Shown here piece by piece: positions 1-8,873 of a stretch of 64,000 bases of DNA. Made by a program: the position numbers and the translations under genes. The notes under the pieces were generated by a model, which searched no databases, had not been told where the DNA came from, and worked only from the letters and a program-made list of their open reading frames with translations. The DNA lies in the NCBI GenBank assembly GCA_001661515.1, contig LUVW01000009.1, positions 20,401 to 84,400 on the forward strand, read 5' to 3'. Position 1 is the first letter of the stretch. Each line of letters begins with the position of its first letter. The DNA is from Capniomyces stellatus. Taxonomy: Eukaryota; Kickxellomycota; Harpellomycetes; Harpellales; Legeriomycetaceae.

Positions 1-1
1 C

Positions 2-1084
2 TATATCAAGGACTACATAAAAACCTGTGAAACCTGTAGCCGAGCAAAGCCATCAAGACACAAAAAGTACGGTCTGCTTCAGCCTCTGCCTACAGCCAAC
101 AAGCCATGGGAATCAGTAACTCTAGATTTCAAAACAGATTTACCGGAATCAAACCGCAACACCACGATCCTGGTGGTAGTGGATCGATTCACCAAAATGT
201 CGCACTTTGTACCTCTGGTCAAATTGCCCGACGCTAACGACACAGCAACAGCATTCCTGAACAACATTTTCAGAATTCACGGCCTACCTAAAGAAATAAT
301 ATCAGATCGAGGTGTTCAATTCACCTCTAAATTCTGGCATAGCTTGTTTTCCCAGCTAGGAGTCACACTCAAACTATCATCCGCTTTTCACCCAGAGACG
401 GACGGTCAAACGGAAAGAATAAACCAGATCCTGGAGCAATACCTCAGAATGTTTGTAACTTACCAGCAGGACAATTGGACTCAACTTATCCCTATCGCAG
501 AATTCTCGTATAATAACTCCATCCAAGCCTCGACCAAAACATCGCCCTTCTTTGCCCTCTACGGTTATGACCCGCGCTTCGAGCCACCTATATCAGTACA
601 GATAGAAGTACCCATTGCCAACAAAAGAATTCAAGAAATATACACTTTACACAAAAAGATGAAGGAAAACCTGGAGCTGGCAAGGGACTCACAGAAACTC
701 CATGCAGATAAAACCCGAATAAAAAACCCAGAGTTTGAAATAGGATCCAAGGTGTGGCTCTCTAAAAAAAATATACAAACAACACGCCCATCAAACAAAC
801 TCGATTGGAAAAAACTAGGCCCTTACCGAGTAATCAAGAAAATCAACAGCGTCACTTACAAACTGAAACTTCCCAAAACCATGAAAATTCACAACGCCTT
901 TCACTCCTCGCTACTAGAACCCGCACACCCAAACACTATTCCAGGAAGAACAACAGAAGCACCGCCGCCAGTGCTAGTCAAAGGACAAGAAGAATACCTA
1001 GTAAAAGAAATACTCGATTCAAAAATTGTTAGAGGAAAACTCAAGTATAGGATAGACTGGGAAGGTTACTGTCATGAATCATAA
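2..1084 (+). CDS. Ty3/gypsy polyprotein, integrase and truncated chromodomain (5' partial)
   Basis: The open frame enters from the left window edge and ends at TAA 1082-1084. In order it shows the second half of an integrase zinc finger (TCETCSRAK), then an integrase core. The catalytic acidic residues are visible in the contexts TLDFKTDLP, ISDRGVQF and HPETDGQTERIN, which is the D-D-E arrangement of LTR-element integrases. A basic C-terminal region follows. A chromodomain begins near nt 985 (EYLVKEILDSKIV) but stops right after its WEGY motif, so it is only a half domain. The last 15 nt overlap the start of the presumed 3' LTR at 1070. This is the 3' end of a chromovirus-type retrotransposon that copies itself through RNA. 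The visible part has no frameshift or internal stop, so the element may be recent. Family assignment is firm; activity is unknown because gag and RT lie outside the window. Confidence 0.9.
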   Translation, partial: YIKDYIKTCETCSRAKPSRHKKYGLLQPLPTANKPWESVTLDFKTDLPESNRNTTILVVVDRFTKMSHFVPLVKLPDANDTATAFLNNIFRIHGLPKEIISDRGVQFTSKFWHSLFSQLGVTLKLSSAFHPETDGQTERINQILEQYLRMFVTYQQDNWTQLIPIAEFSYNNSIQASTKTSPFFALYGYDPRFEPPISVQIEVPIANKRIQEIYTLHKKMKENLELARDSQKLHADKTRIKNPEFEIGSKVWLSKKNIQTTRPSNKLDWKKLGPYRVIKKINSVTYKLKLPKTMKIHNAFHSSLLEPAHPNTIPGRTTEAPPPVLVKGQEEYLVKEILDSKIVRGKLKYRIDWEGYCHES

Positions 1085-1190
1085 TGACTAAGTGCTTGTA
1101 GTCATAAATTAAAATGACTAAGTGCTTGTAGTCATAAATTAAAATGACTAAGTGCTTGTTGTCATGAATTAAAATGACTACATTGCCTGT
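1071..1190 (+). repeat. 30-bp tandem repeat in LTR U3, four copies
   Basis: Units start at 1071, 1101, 1131 and 1161. The first three differ by a few bases and share the core AATGACTAAGTGCTTGT. The fourth diverges in its second half. Repeats at this position of an LTR often carry enhancer or binding sites; that role is inference here. Confidence 0.9.
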
Positions 1191-1312
1191 CATACAATTA
1201 TTATGGTTTTAATATAGTTTAAATTCAGTTAGTTTAGTTTCATTTCGTTTAGTTTAATTTAGTTTAGTTTAAATTTGTTTAGTTTAGTTAGTTAAAATTC
1301 GACATAACAATT

Positions 1313-1384
1313 TATATAAATAGTGGGGGATTTTTGTCAGAATTAATTCCCCATCTGACAACAATTGTTTATTTTCTAAATAAA
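1313..1384 (+). promoter_or_regulatory. LTR TATA box and polyadenylation signal
   Basis: TATATAAATAG at 1313-1323 is followed about 55 bp later by AATAAA at 1379-1384. This spacing is typical of the promoter and the poly(A) signal of a fungal LTR, placing the R region between them. Confidence 0.55.
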
Positions 1385-1453
1385 TACTTAAAACACAAAT
1401 AACTATTGCCTACTAGTGGCACTTAAATAAAATTATCATTTCAATCCATTACA

Positions 1454-1930
1454 GTGAGATAGGAATTAGATTGACAGTTTAGAGAATTATATGTAGGTGA
1501 CTTTTATAGCCGGAAACTCACACTACATATTTGTAGAATGTTTTCGTGCCCGGATTGTTCGAAGAATTCTATCAAATTCTGTTTATTATTTATTGTTTAT
1601 AAACCTAATTCTTATGATTTAATATTATTGGAAATTCATTTATTTATTAAAAAGAAAGACCTGGATTCAAAAAAGTTGAGCATCATCTTTTTTTTACCAG
1701 AAATTGTGAAAAATAAAACTAACTAATTATAACTAATTAAAGTAAAGCTAACTAAAATAAAACTTAACTTAAATACTAATGTTACCAAACCAACCGCTTG
1801 ACTCACTACCAAAAACCACGAGGGGTGAAAATACAGCAATTCCAGAAATTAGTTTGATATAAAACTATATATTTACTAGTGTAAATATATGTTAAACTAG
1901 TGTTGTATTATATATACAACAATTTTATTG
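1454..1930. other. Flank of the LTR, no gene seen
   Basis: AT-rich sequence between the LTR and the first tRNA. A 62-codon frame at 1538-1726 has no recognisable features and a biased composition. It could be host flank or the end of a longer LTR (alternative end 1527). Confidence 0.5.
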
Positions 1931-2012
1931 GTCAGTGTGTCCGAGCGGTTAAGGAGATAGACTAGAAATCTATTGGGCTATGCCCGCACAGGTTCAAATC
2001 CTGTCGCTGACG
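1931..2012 (+). tRNA. tRNA-Ser (anticodon AGA)
   Basis: The acceptor stem GTCAGTG pairs with CGCTGAC, with discriminator G as usual for serine. The anticodon stem ATAGA/TCTAT encloses the loop CTAGAAA (anticodon AGA). A long variable arm lies before the T arm (GGTTCAAATC). There is no intron. Only 7 nt separate it from the next tRNA, with no T4 terminator between. Confidence 0.96.
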
Positions 2013-2019
2013 ATATCTT

Positions 2020-2090
2020 GCGTAGATGGTTTAGTGGTATAATTGCCGCCTGCCACGCGGCAGACCCGGGTTCGATTCCCGGTCTACGCA
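2020..2090 (+). tRNA. tRNA-Gly (anticodon GCC)
   Basis: Acceptor GCGTAGA/TCTACGC with discriminator A. Anticodon stem GCCGC/GCGGC encloses loop CTGCCAC (anticodon GCC). T arm GGTTCGATTCC. It is followed directly by T5 (2091-2095), a Pol III terminator. It is the second member of the Ser-Gly pair. Confidence 0.96.
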
Positions 2091-2095
2091 TTTTT
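2091..2095 (+). terminator. Pol III terminator after the tRNA Ser-Gly pair
   Basis: Five T residues directly follow tRNA-Gly. The 7-nt spacer between the two tRNAs (ATATCTT) has none, so this is the first likely stop for a transcript started at tRNA-Ser. Confidence 0.75.
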
Positions 2096-2609
2096 GCACT
2101 TTAACTTGCCCCCGCTCACTAAGCATACATTTTTGTATTTTTATTTTGGCTCCGGGCTAATCACGATTTTGCAAGTTGGGAACGAGTGTTTCCTTTCATG
2201 TAGAGTCGAAAATGGACAAGTAAAGCGAAGAGACAACCTATCTAACCTTTTTATAACTCATATATGTTGCAATAATACCAAACTCAAATCCAATTCAATT
2301 CAATGTAATTTGAATCAATAAAAACTATGCCTGAACTGTGTAAAATCAAGGTGCAGAAAACCAGCAACATTTATTGCATTAGGTCTCATGACGTTATAGT
2401 ACCAACCAAAGTATGCGATGCACGCAAATTGGAGACGGTATTGCTAGAAAAACTAGACAGGAATAAACCCGGCAGGAATGAACTAGAATAAACAGGAAAC
2501 CAAACTGAACCAAGCTGAACCAAACTGATCAACTTGAACTGGCTGAACAAAACATAATGAGTCTGGTGGGTGGTTTATGGGGATAAGAGGCGGAAAAAAA
2601 ATGCAACCT

Positions 2610-2683
2610 GCTTTCGTGGCGCAATTGGCTAGCGCGTCTGACTGTTAATCAGGAGGTTGCTAGTTCAAGCCTAGCCGAGAGCG
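2610..2683 (+). tRNA. tRNA-Asn (anticodon GTT)
   Basis: Acceptor GCTTTCG/CGAGAGC with one G-T pair and discriminator G. Anticodon stem TCTGA/TCAGG encloses loop CTGTTAA (anticodon GTT). D and T arms are intact. No intron. It lies 16 nt upstream of tRNA-Gly(TCC). Confidence 0.95.
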
Positions 2684-2699
2684 GAATAGTGAGGATTTA

Positions 2700-2770
2700 G
2701 CGTTAGTAGTATAGCGGTAGAATAGTTGCCTTCCAAGCAATTGGCCCGGGTTCGACTCCCGGCTGACGCA
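2700..2770 (+). tRNA. tRNA-Gly (anticodon TCC)
   Basis: Acceptor GCGTTAG/CTGACGC, discriminator A. The anticodon loop CTTCCAA is closed by TTGC/GCAA (anticodon TCC). T arm GGTTCGACTCC. T5 lies at 2781-2785, 10 nt downstream. Second member of the Asn-Gly pair. Confidence 0.95.
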
Positions 2771-3258
2771 GATCTCACTCTTTTTGCTGGCTTTTTCTTT
2801 GCTGTTTTTCTCCACTCTTATTGGGCTCTATGATTTGCTTTTGGCTCTTGCTTGATTTCATGTTGGCTCTGTGTTGGTTCACTTTTGGTTCTATGCTGAT
2901 TCTGTGTGTATTTGCGCTCTTGATTGCTACGTATTCTGACTAGAGATGCGAATCGTGCCGTGCTGTTGGGTTGTGGTTTTGGGTTTGGCTGGCTACGATG
3001 CACCCACTCGACATTTGTGATTTATTCTGTGGTGTTGAATATGCCGGATAAGTGTGTTAAGAGTTTGCCACATGTTTACATCCACACACATCTATGTTGT
3101 GGCAACTCTGCTGTGGCAATTTCAAAATACTGCTGAATCACATCATAGCAGCCGAGATGAACATAGCAGAACAAAAGTGGGCAAAACAAAACACAGATGA
3201 GCATAACAAAACACAAAAAAGGTTTCAATACAAAATATAAACAAATCAAAAGGTTTAT
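2771..3258. other. Between tRNA pairs, no gene seen
   Basis: A T-rich, then mixed stretch with TTGGCTCTN-like imperfect repeats around 2830-2920. It contains the downstream terminators of the two flanking tRNA pairs: T5 at 2781-2785 on the + strand and TTTT on the - strand at 3248-3251. No coding signal is convincing. Confidence 0.5.
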
Positions 3259-3330
3259 CTCCGATACGGGGAGTCGAACCCCGACCGCCTCGGTGAAAGC
3301 GAGGAATCCTAGCCGTTGGACTATATCGGA
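3259..3330 (-). tRNA. tRNA-Glu (anticodon TTC)
   Basis: Read on the minus strand, TCCGATA pairs with TATCGGA and the discriminator is G. The anticodon loop CTTTCAC gives anticodon TTC. The sequence closely follows the fungal tRNA-Glu pattern. It is the second member of an Asp-Glu pair. TTTT lies about 8 nt past its 3' end. Confidence 0.96.
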
Positions 3331-3340
3331 CAACCATATT

Positions 3341-3412
3341 CTCTCGGACCGGGAATTGAACCCGGGTCTCCAATGTGACAGACTGGGATACTCACCACTA
3401 TACTATCCGAGA
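3341..3412 (-). tRNA. tRNA-Asp (anticodon GTC)
   Basis: Minus-strand acceptor TCTCGGA/TCCGAGA, discriminator G. Anticodon loop CTGTCAC (GTC). The 10-nt spacer to tRNA-Glu (AATATGGTTG on the minus strand) lacks a T4 run, so both may be one transcript. Confidence 0.96.
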
Positions 3413-4330
3413 ATATTTAATTAATGGGGCTCTCCCAATCCTGTCTGTTAGCCCTATTCATCTTGATTTGTCCTAGCCATCTTGGTTCGTCCCAGATGCT
3501 CCAGCTATCTCAACTTGTTGGGAAAACAGTCTGACTATTGTCGTAGATGTTCGTGTACCTACGATTGCTTAACTTATTCTTTGGTTAAGACTTTGTACTT
3601 TTTATAATTTTTATTTAAAACTATTAAACTAANAACTTGTTGGGAAAACAGTCTGACTATGTTTGGCCAGCATACCAATGTCTGTCTGTACTCCAGCGTA
3701 GTGTGTTAGGCCGTCTTGGCGGTTTAATGTAAAATGTGGCTAGATTTAATCTGCGAATATTCACTACTGGTTTTATATTCTTAGTTCACATCTAAACTTG
3801 TGTGTACATAGATACCTGTATATATATCTATCTAGGTATGTAGCTGAACATACTGTCATATCCCCAACCATATCTAAATATGCCTATACACAGTTTATTT
3901 GTTGGCTGTTGTGGGCTAAGTAGCTTCTAAACAGACTTTTCAGCCAACATCATAGCTGTACTGCCTTTGCTGGTGGTCTTGCATGTCGCCACAATCCAAA
4001 ACATCACTTCCAATCTTGTATTTGATATTCGTATTATTTGTATTATTTGTTGTTTAAACTGACTTTGATGCAGGATGCTTGATTTTCAGTGTTGGTGTAG
4101 TGTTTCCTCAAAAATTCAGGGCTAGTGTGCATTCAGTTGAATACACCAGAAATATAGCTACACCAAAGCATGTCTAGTCCAGGTCAATGAGGCGCGACAA
4201 AACGCTGCAGAGAGCTGGTTGGTGTGGTTGGGTGTGGGCTGAATTGTTTGGGTGTGGTAGAGGCTGGTTAGGGCGGTTTGGAGTTGGGGCAGTAGACAAC
4301 AACAGAGTTCAGTGGTGGTACAGTAAATAT
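3413..4330. other. Intergenic with an assembly joint and a 27-bp duplication
   Basis: No gene seen. A single undetermined base at 3633 is followed immediately by a 27-bp sequence (3634-3660) that also occurs at 3512-3538. The 95 bp between them may be a mis-joined or allelic branch. Confidence 0.6.
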
Positions 4331-4403
4331 GCCTTCTTGGCTCAGTTGGCAGAGCGTCTGCCTAGTAAGCAGAAGGTCATCGGTTCAATTCCGATAGAAG
4401 GCA
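4331..4403 (+). tRNA. tRNA-Thr (anticodon AGT)
   Basis: Acceptor GCCTTCT/AGAAGGC, discriminator A. Anticodon loop CTAGTAA closed by CTGC/GCAG (anticodon AGT). No intron. A 10-nt spacer that ends in TTTT separates it from the second threonine tRNA. Confidence 0.96.
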
Positions 4404-4413
4404 TACAGATTTT

Positions 4414-4495
4414 GCCTGATTAGCTCAGTGGTAGAGCGTTGGTCTTGTACTTCAGTGACAACCAAAGGTCGAGTGTTCAATCCACTCATTAGGCA
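4414..4495 (+). tRNA. tRNA-Thr (anticodon TGT) with a 10-nt intron
   Basis: Acceptor GCCTGAT/ATTAGGC, discriminator A. The anticodon arm is TTGGT, CTTGTA, an insertion CTTCAGTGAC (4450-4459), then A and ACCAA. Removing the 10 nt one base 3' of the anticodon, the canonical intron position, leaves a normal 7-nt loop and 5-bp stem, anticodon TGT. TTTT at 4501-4504 can terminate Pol III. It is the only intron-bearing tRNA in the window. Confidence 0.92.
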
Positions 4496-5300
4496 TTCTC
4501 TTTTGCCCAGCCCTTCATTCACCTATTGAGGCTGCTTTTTTTTCCCGCCAGTGTGCCTGTTTGTCCTTTACTGTGTGCTATGTGTTATATTTTATATGCT
4601 GATGATGTTTTTTGTTAATAGTTATGGGTTTATCCCACGGGGTTTTACATAACATTAACCCAATAAATATAACAATATTTTATTATTAATCTAGTTACAG
4701 TTTTAATTCATATATTTAGTTATTAATTTATTTATTTTTATTGAAATTTTAGTTATTAATTTAGTTACAGTTTTAATTCATATATCTAGTTATTAATTTC
4801 AGTTAAATAGTTAGTTTCATGGAATTGGGTTGAACAGTGTCTTTTATTTTACAAATAGCTCAGTTTCAAGCTAAAAATATCCATAAAAAAGTCACAAAAC
4901 TGTACATTTAGTCAAATTTTAATCATCACACATGTTTAGCATATGGGTTTAGTTCTATTGAATGAACATATGTAATTAATGGGTATTGCAAATGTTAAAT
5001 CAAGTACCTAAACACAATTTGTTAATGTGCCATCACACGCAACACGCAATCATTACATTTTATAGCAATTTTTATGTGCTTTTCCAAGAAATAAACTGGT
5101 ACAATTGACTTTGTTTAAAATCAACCGGAACAACAATTGTTTCTTTTAACATTATAATTTATAGTTCACATAGTTTATATTCTTTATAATTTATAACCCG
5201 TTACATAAATATTAAACATATATTGCATCTTCATTTGATAGTATAATTACGGATCAAAACAACGTCTTTGACATAGGAGAAAATAAATCGATTTAGTCGT
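4496..5300. other. AT-rich intergenic, no gene seen
   Basis: Very AT-rich, with an imperfect duplication around 4680-4800 (TAGTTATTAATTTAGTTACAGTTTTAATTCATAT-like segments). No ORF or RNA gene that I can support. Confidence 0.5.
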
Positions 5301-5304
5301 TTCC

Positions 5305-5995
5305 ATATTGCACTCTCAGAAGTTACAAAGAGTCGTTAGAGAGGAACTGCGTCGGTTGGAGATCCAAGAACAGATCGAATGATGTGATCATATTGTAGCG
5401 ATCCACTAGTTGTGGTATTAATAAATAATGGATAATTAAGATTATGTTCGGATTCCAGGAAATTAAATGCGATAACAAAAAAGAACGTTTACCCATTACC
5501 GAGAATGGACAATATATTCAATGTCCTGGCAAATTCAAAGATATATTCAACACTGGATGCAATTTTGGGTTTCTGGCAAGTCGTTGTAAAGCCGAAATAG
5601 GGACAAAACAGCTTTTGCGATCCCCGGTGGATGGCTCTACAGTTATCGAGCCATGCCGTTCGGACTATCAAATAACCCAGCCACGTTCCAGAGGATGATG
5701 GAATATCAACAGACGAAACAAAAATAGGCGCGATCTAGAATCTGGAGATGCCTAGGAATAAAAAGGAGTTACATTCATTTTTAGGTATGATTGGGTATTA
5801 TGGAAAGTATATTCAAAATCTAGCAGTAACAGCACAGCCATTATTAATTTATTGAAGGGAAAATTAGTACAAGTAACGTTGCTAGCATATCCGGACTGGG
5901 AGCAAGGCTTTGTGCTCACTACATACGCAAGCAGTGAAGGAATAGGTGCAATTCTATCGCAAGGATCAGACAACGGGGAACGACCAACAGCCTAN
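5305..5995 (+). pseudogene. Decayed Ty3/gypsy reverse transcriptase-RNase H
   Basis: Fragments in changing frames match the pol region of a Ty3 element. A piece reading GGWLYSYRAMPFGLSNNPAT (about 5627-5690) is the RT palm motif. Then NKKELHSFLGMIGYYGKYI (about 5757-5813) is the RT-RNase H connection. Then TTYASSEGIGAILSQ (about 5918-5962) is the RNase H start, where the expected catalytic Asp is Tyr. Frameshifts and stops separate the pieces (TGA 5696-5698, TAG 5725-5727, TGA 5854-5856 among others). It is dead. It breaks off at the undetermined base 5995. Codon content differs from the intact copy at the left edge, so it is an older insertion. Confidence 0.85.
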
Positions 5996-8873
5996 TTTCA
6001 CATCATCACCTCTTGGTTCCGCTTTCAGACCTGTACTATTCTCATTTGCTTTGGTATTTCATATTATTTCTGTATTATTCCTCATATTATTCATCGTATC
6101 AATTTTCATATTATTTCTCGTATTATTCCTCATATTATTCATTGTATTATTCCTCATATCATTTCTCGTATCAATCTTCAAGCTTTTTGCACTACTTTTC
6201 ATATCACAATCTGAACTGCCTCATACTGTTTTTCTATTTGGCTTGCTCTTTTGCGAACTGGCCTGTCAGTATTTTATTACTAGTATTGGCGTCGGCACCA
6301 GTATCAATAGACATCTCATAACTATCCACACCGAAATATCTGGTCCTACTCGATATTTCATTTGGTTTGCTGTGGTTGCAAATAGCATTTGTATATTCAT
6401 GTTTATTTTTGGCTTGATAGCCTCGATTTGTACACCATTATACCATTATACCATTGCCCCATTGTCTATTGTACCATTGCACCATTGCATGACTAGATGT
6501 GATTGATCAGACCCAGTAGTCAAGCCAGGCTAATCTCACCAGTTTAACTTTGTAATAGTCTGGCTTTATGTAAATAACAGCTCCTGAAACTGGTGCTATT
6601 ATGTGGGATAACAGTTTTTGGCGACTTGCATCACATCACCCTTTTGTTTTCTCTTATTAAACTTTCTAACCTTATCATAACCAACTATTTATCAAATAGA
6701 TATCTATGTTATGAACATTAGTCTCATTATTCACTAGTATGCCTAGTAACTTTAGCTTATTTATAATTTTCAATTCTTTATTACTGCCATTAGTTTTATC
6801 TACTCAAATTTATTCTTAACAATCATTTCTAGTTTCTTAATAACTCTGCTGATTATTTTTCTATTGATAGCACAGGGTAATTTACCTCTTCCTTTTGTTA
6901 AAATGCCCTATCGGCTTTATTTCCATCTAGCTTTTCGAAAATTTCCGTTAAACCTTTATTTGTTTGTTTTTGGACTTAATTACTTTTAACAACTAGTGTT
7001 TAATTAAAATAACCCGACTGTAATTTCAATTTAGTACTAACCCAATCGTTATAATGGATGGTACTATAACTATTTTCAATAACAACTCACTAGCCATGTT
7101 ATTTTAACCTTATTTCTATCTTTTCAGTTTATTAAACATTGCCATGATCCATTATTGACCTTAATTTTTCTTCCCCGCCTTAATATCTGTTTTTAGCAAA
7201 CGGGACTTTATATTTTCACTCGTCTTATTTATATGCTATTTTTTTGTCTCTTACAATATTCAAGTAAATTTAAAGTTAGCCAAGGTTATTATTTAAAGTG
7301 CGAGTGTTAATGGCGTTGTTATCGGCCTTTTGTTGTCGTCTTTAATGATGTTTTAACTTCATTTAATTCCTAGCTACTTCCAATACAACAACAGCTAGTG
7401 CAAACCTCGATTGAATAATTATGTGTGTATTATATGATGTGCAAAACTAATTAACAACCTTTACTGGTGTTGGTTCTACTTGCCAATGTTTAATATTAGC
7501 AATATACCTCCATATTATAATTTCATAGTTTGCTTTCAAAGTCAAGTTGTCTTCTATTTTTAGCTTCTTATCAAGATTAAGTAGCATGAGCTGATGTGTG
7601 TATGTTTTTTAATTGTCTCCTCTTTCCTTTCCTTCCTTTTTTCCTTGTAAAATTTCATAACCCCTCACCCACTCCAGTTTTAATATCTATATAATATCTA
7701 TTCGTATGTTATTTGTAGTGTACAATATTCATACTTACAAGTATAGCTGCGTTTATCCAATCCAAGCGTCTTCCCCGCTAAAAAATCCAAAACTGAAACA
7801 ATGAGGATATCTTGTTCCATTTCTTTTCATAAACAACAAACAAGAACGCATCATTTGGTGTATGTTTGTGATATTTGCATTTGTATATTATCCAAGTATT
7901 TTTGAGATTAGTGTTAGTGTTGTAAGCTCCCAGCAAGTACTGTTTGTATTGAGGCAAAATTACTAATAATAATGTAATAAGACGTTTAGTATGTGGCCTG
8001 GCAATAGCGGTGCTATTATTACTGTTAAATAACTCATTGTTTGATCGATATTTAAGTTGCATTTGTGGATATATAACATGATATTTATTTTTAAACTGTT
8101 TTATAGCCAAGTATGTAAAATCGACTGGGTTTAATTTAGTCTAATTAATCAAACTAATAATACATTTGAACCCACCATCAATATCTGCCTAAAAAAACCC
8201 TAACCCGCACTCAATGTGGTATTAATATGAGTATACTTATTATTAACCCATTACTTTTGTTTTAATTGAACGCCTCCAAGACAAAAACTAGTAAAATAAC
8301 AAAAAACAAGATAAATGCGGATACATGTATATTTTTTAATACAAACTAACCGCACCAACAGTAGGCTGGTTTAAATTAAAAGCAGATTACATAGCTATTT
8401 ATCTGAAACATCACGTAGTTACTAATAGGTCTTTTAAGCAATTAGTGCTTAATTTAGTGTAGTCAAACTTCAGTCAACTTTACTAAATTAACTTTATTAA
8501 ATCAACTGTATCAAATTAAGCTTTTGTATTCAAACGAGTTAATTAGAGTATTAGTACAGTTTATTAATAGTAACTTAACTTGGTTACATACACTAAGCTA
8601 TACTATTAACAATCGTAATTAGTACAAGAAGTAAAATCTGGAAAAAATAAACAGATTATTCACGCATCTAGTCAGAAAAATCATTTATATATAATCCCGC
8701 CACCTCCCATATATACGTTTTACGCATATCTTTTGCAATTGTAAATAATTAACACTAGCATTTAGTAAACCTTGCTTGGCTTAGTTGATTTCATAATAAA
8801 TTTCAATATTTTTAATAAGAACTAAACATTTCACACTCATATATATATTCATAACAACATTAAAATTACAATC
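5996..8873. other. 2.9 kb AT-rich intergenic, low-complexity repeat at its start
   Basis: From about 6057 to 6180 an imperfect 47-48 bp repeat (about 2.5 copies, built of TTCATATTATT-like subunits) creates a long hydrophobic open frame (to 6506) that I consider a composition artefact. A 110-codon minus-strand frame at 7778-8110 has no recognisable domain. Upstream of the next gene, TTTATATATAAT (about 8683-8694) and CATATATACG are candidate TATA elements. Confidence 0.5.

Larger units (their letters stand above)
1070..1453 (+). mobile_element. Probable 3' LTR of the Ty3/gypsy element (right boundary uncertain)
   Basis: The element begins with TGTCATGAATC at 1070, directly after the chromodomain fragment, as expected for a TG-starting LTR. 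Inside are a 30-bp tandem repeat, a TTTAG-rich stretch (about 1213-1294), a TATA box and an AATAAA signal in the order U3-R-U5. A right end at CATTACA (1453) gives 384 bp. A second possible end is CACTACA at 1527. No second LTR copy is in the window, so the boundaries are inferred. Confidence 0.6.

Noticed and set aside
4187..4423. 78-codon frame through the tRNA-Thr gene
   Set aside because: It crosses a clear tRNA and has no protein features. The same applies to frames over the Phe-Leu tRNAs (32297-32482, 32456-32752).
5946..6506. Hydrophobic 186-codon frame that looks like a membrane protein
   Set aside because: It is generated by an AT-rich 47-48 bp repeat and starts across an undetermined base in the Ty3 relic.
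7778..8110. 110-codon minus-strand frame
   Set aside because: No recognisable motif, Asn/Tyr/Lys-rich composition expected from AT-rich noncoding DNA, no promoter or neighbour support.
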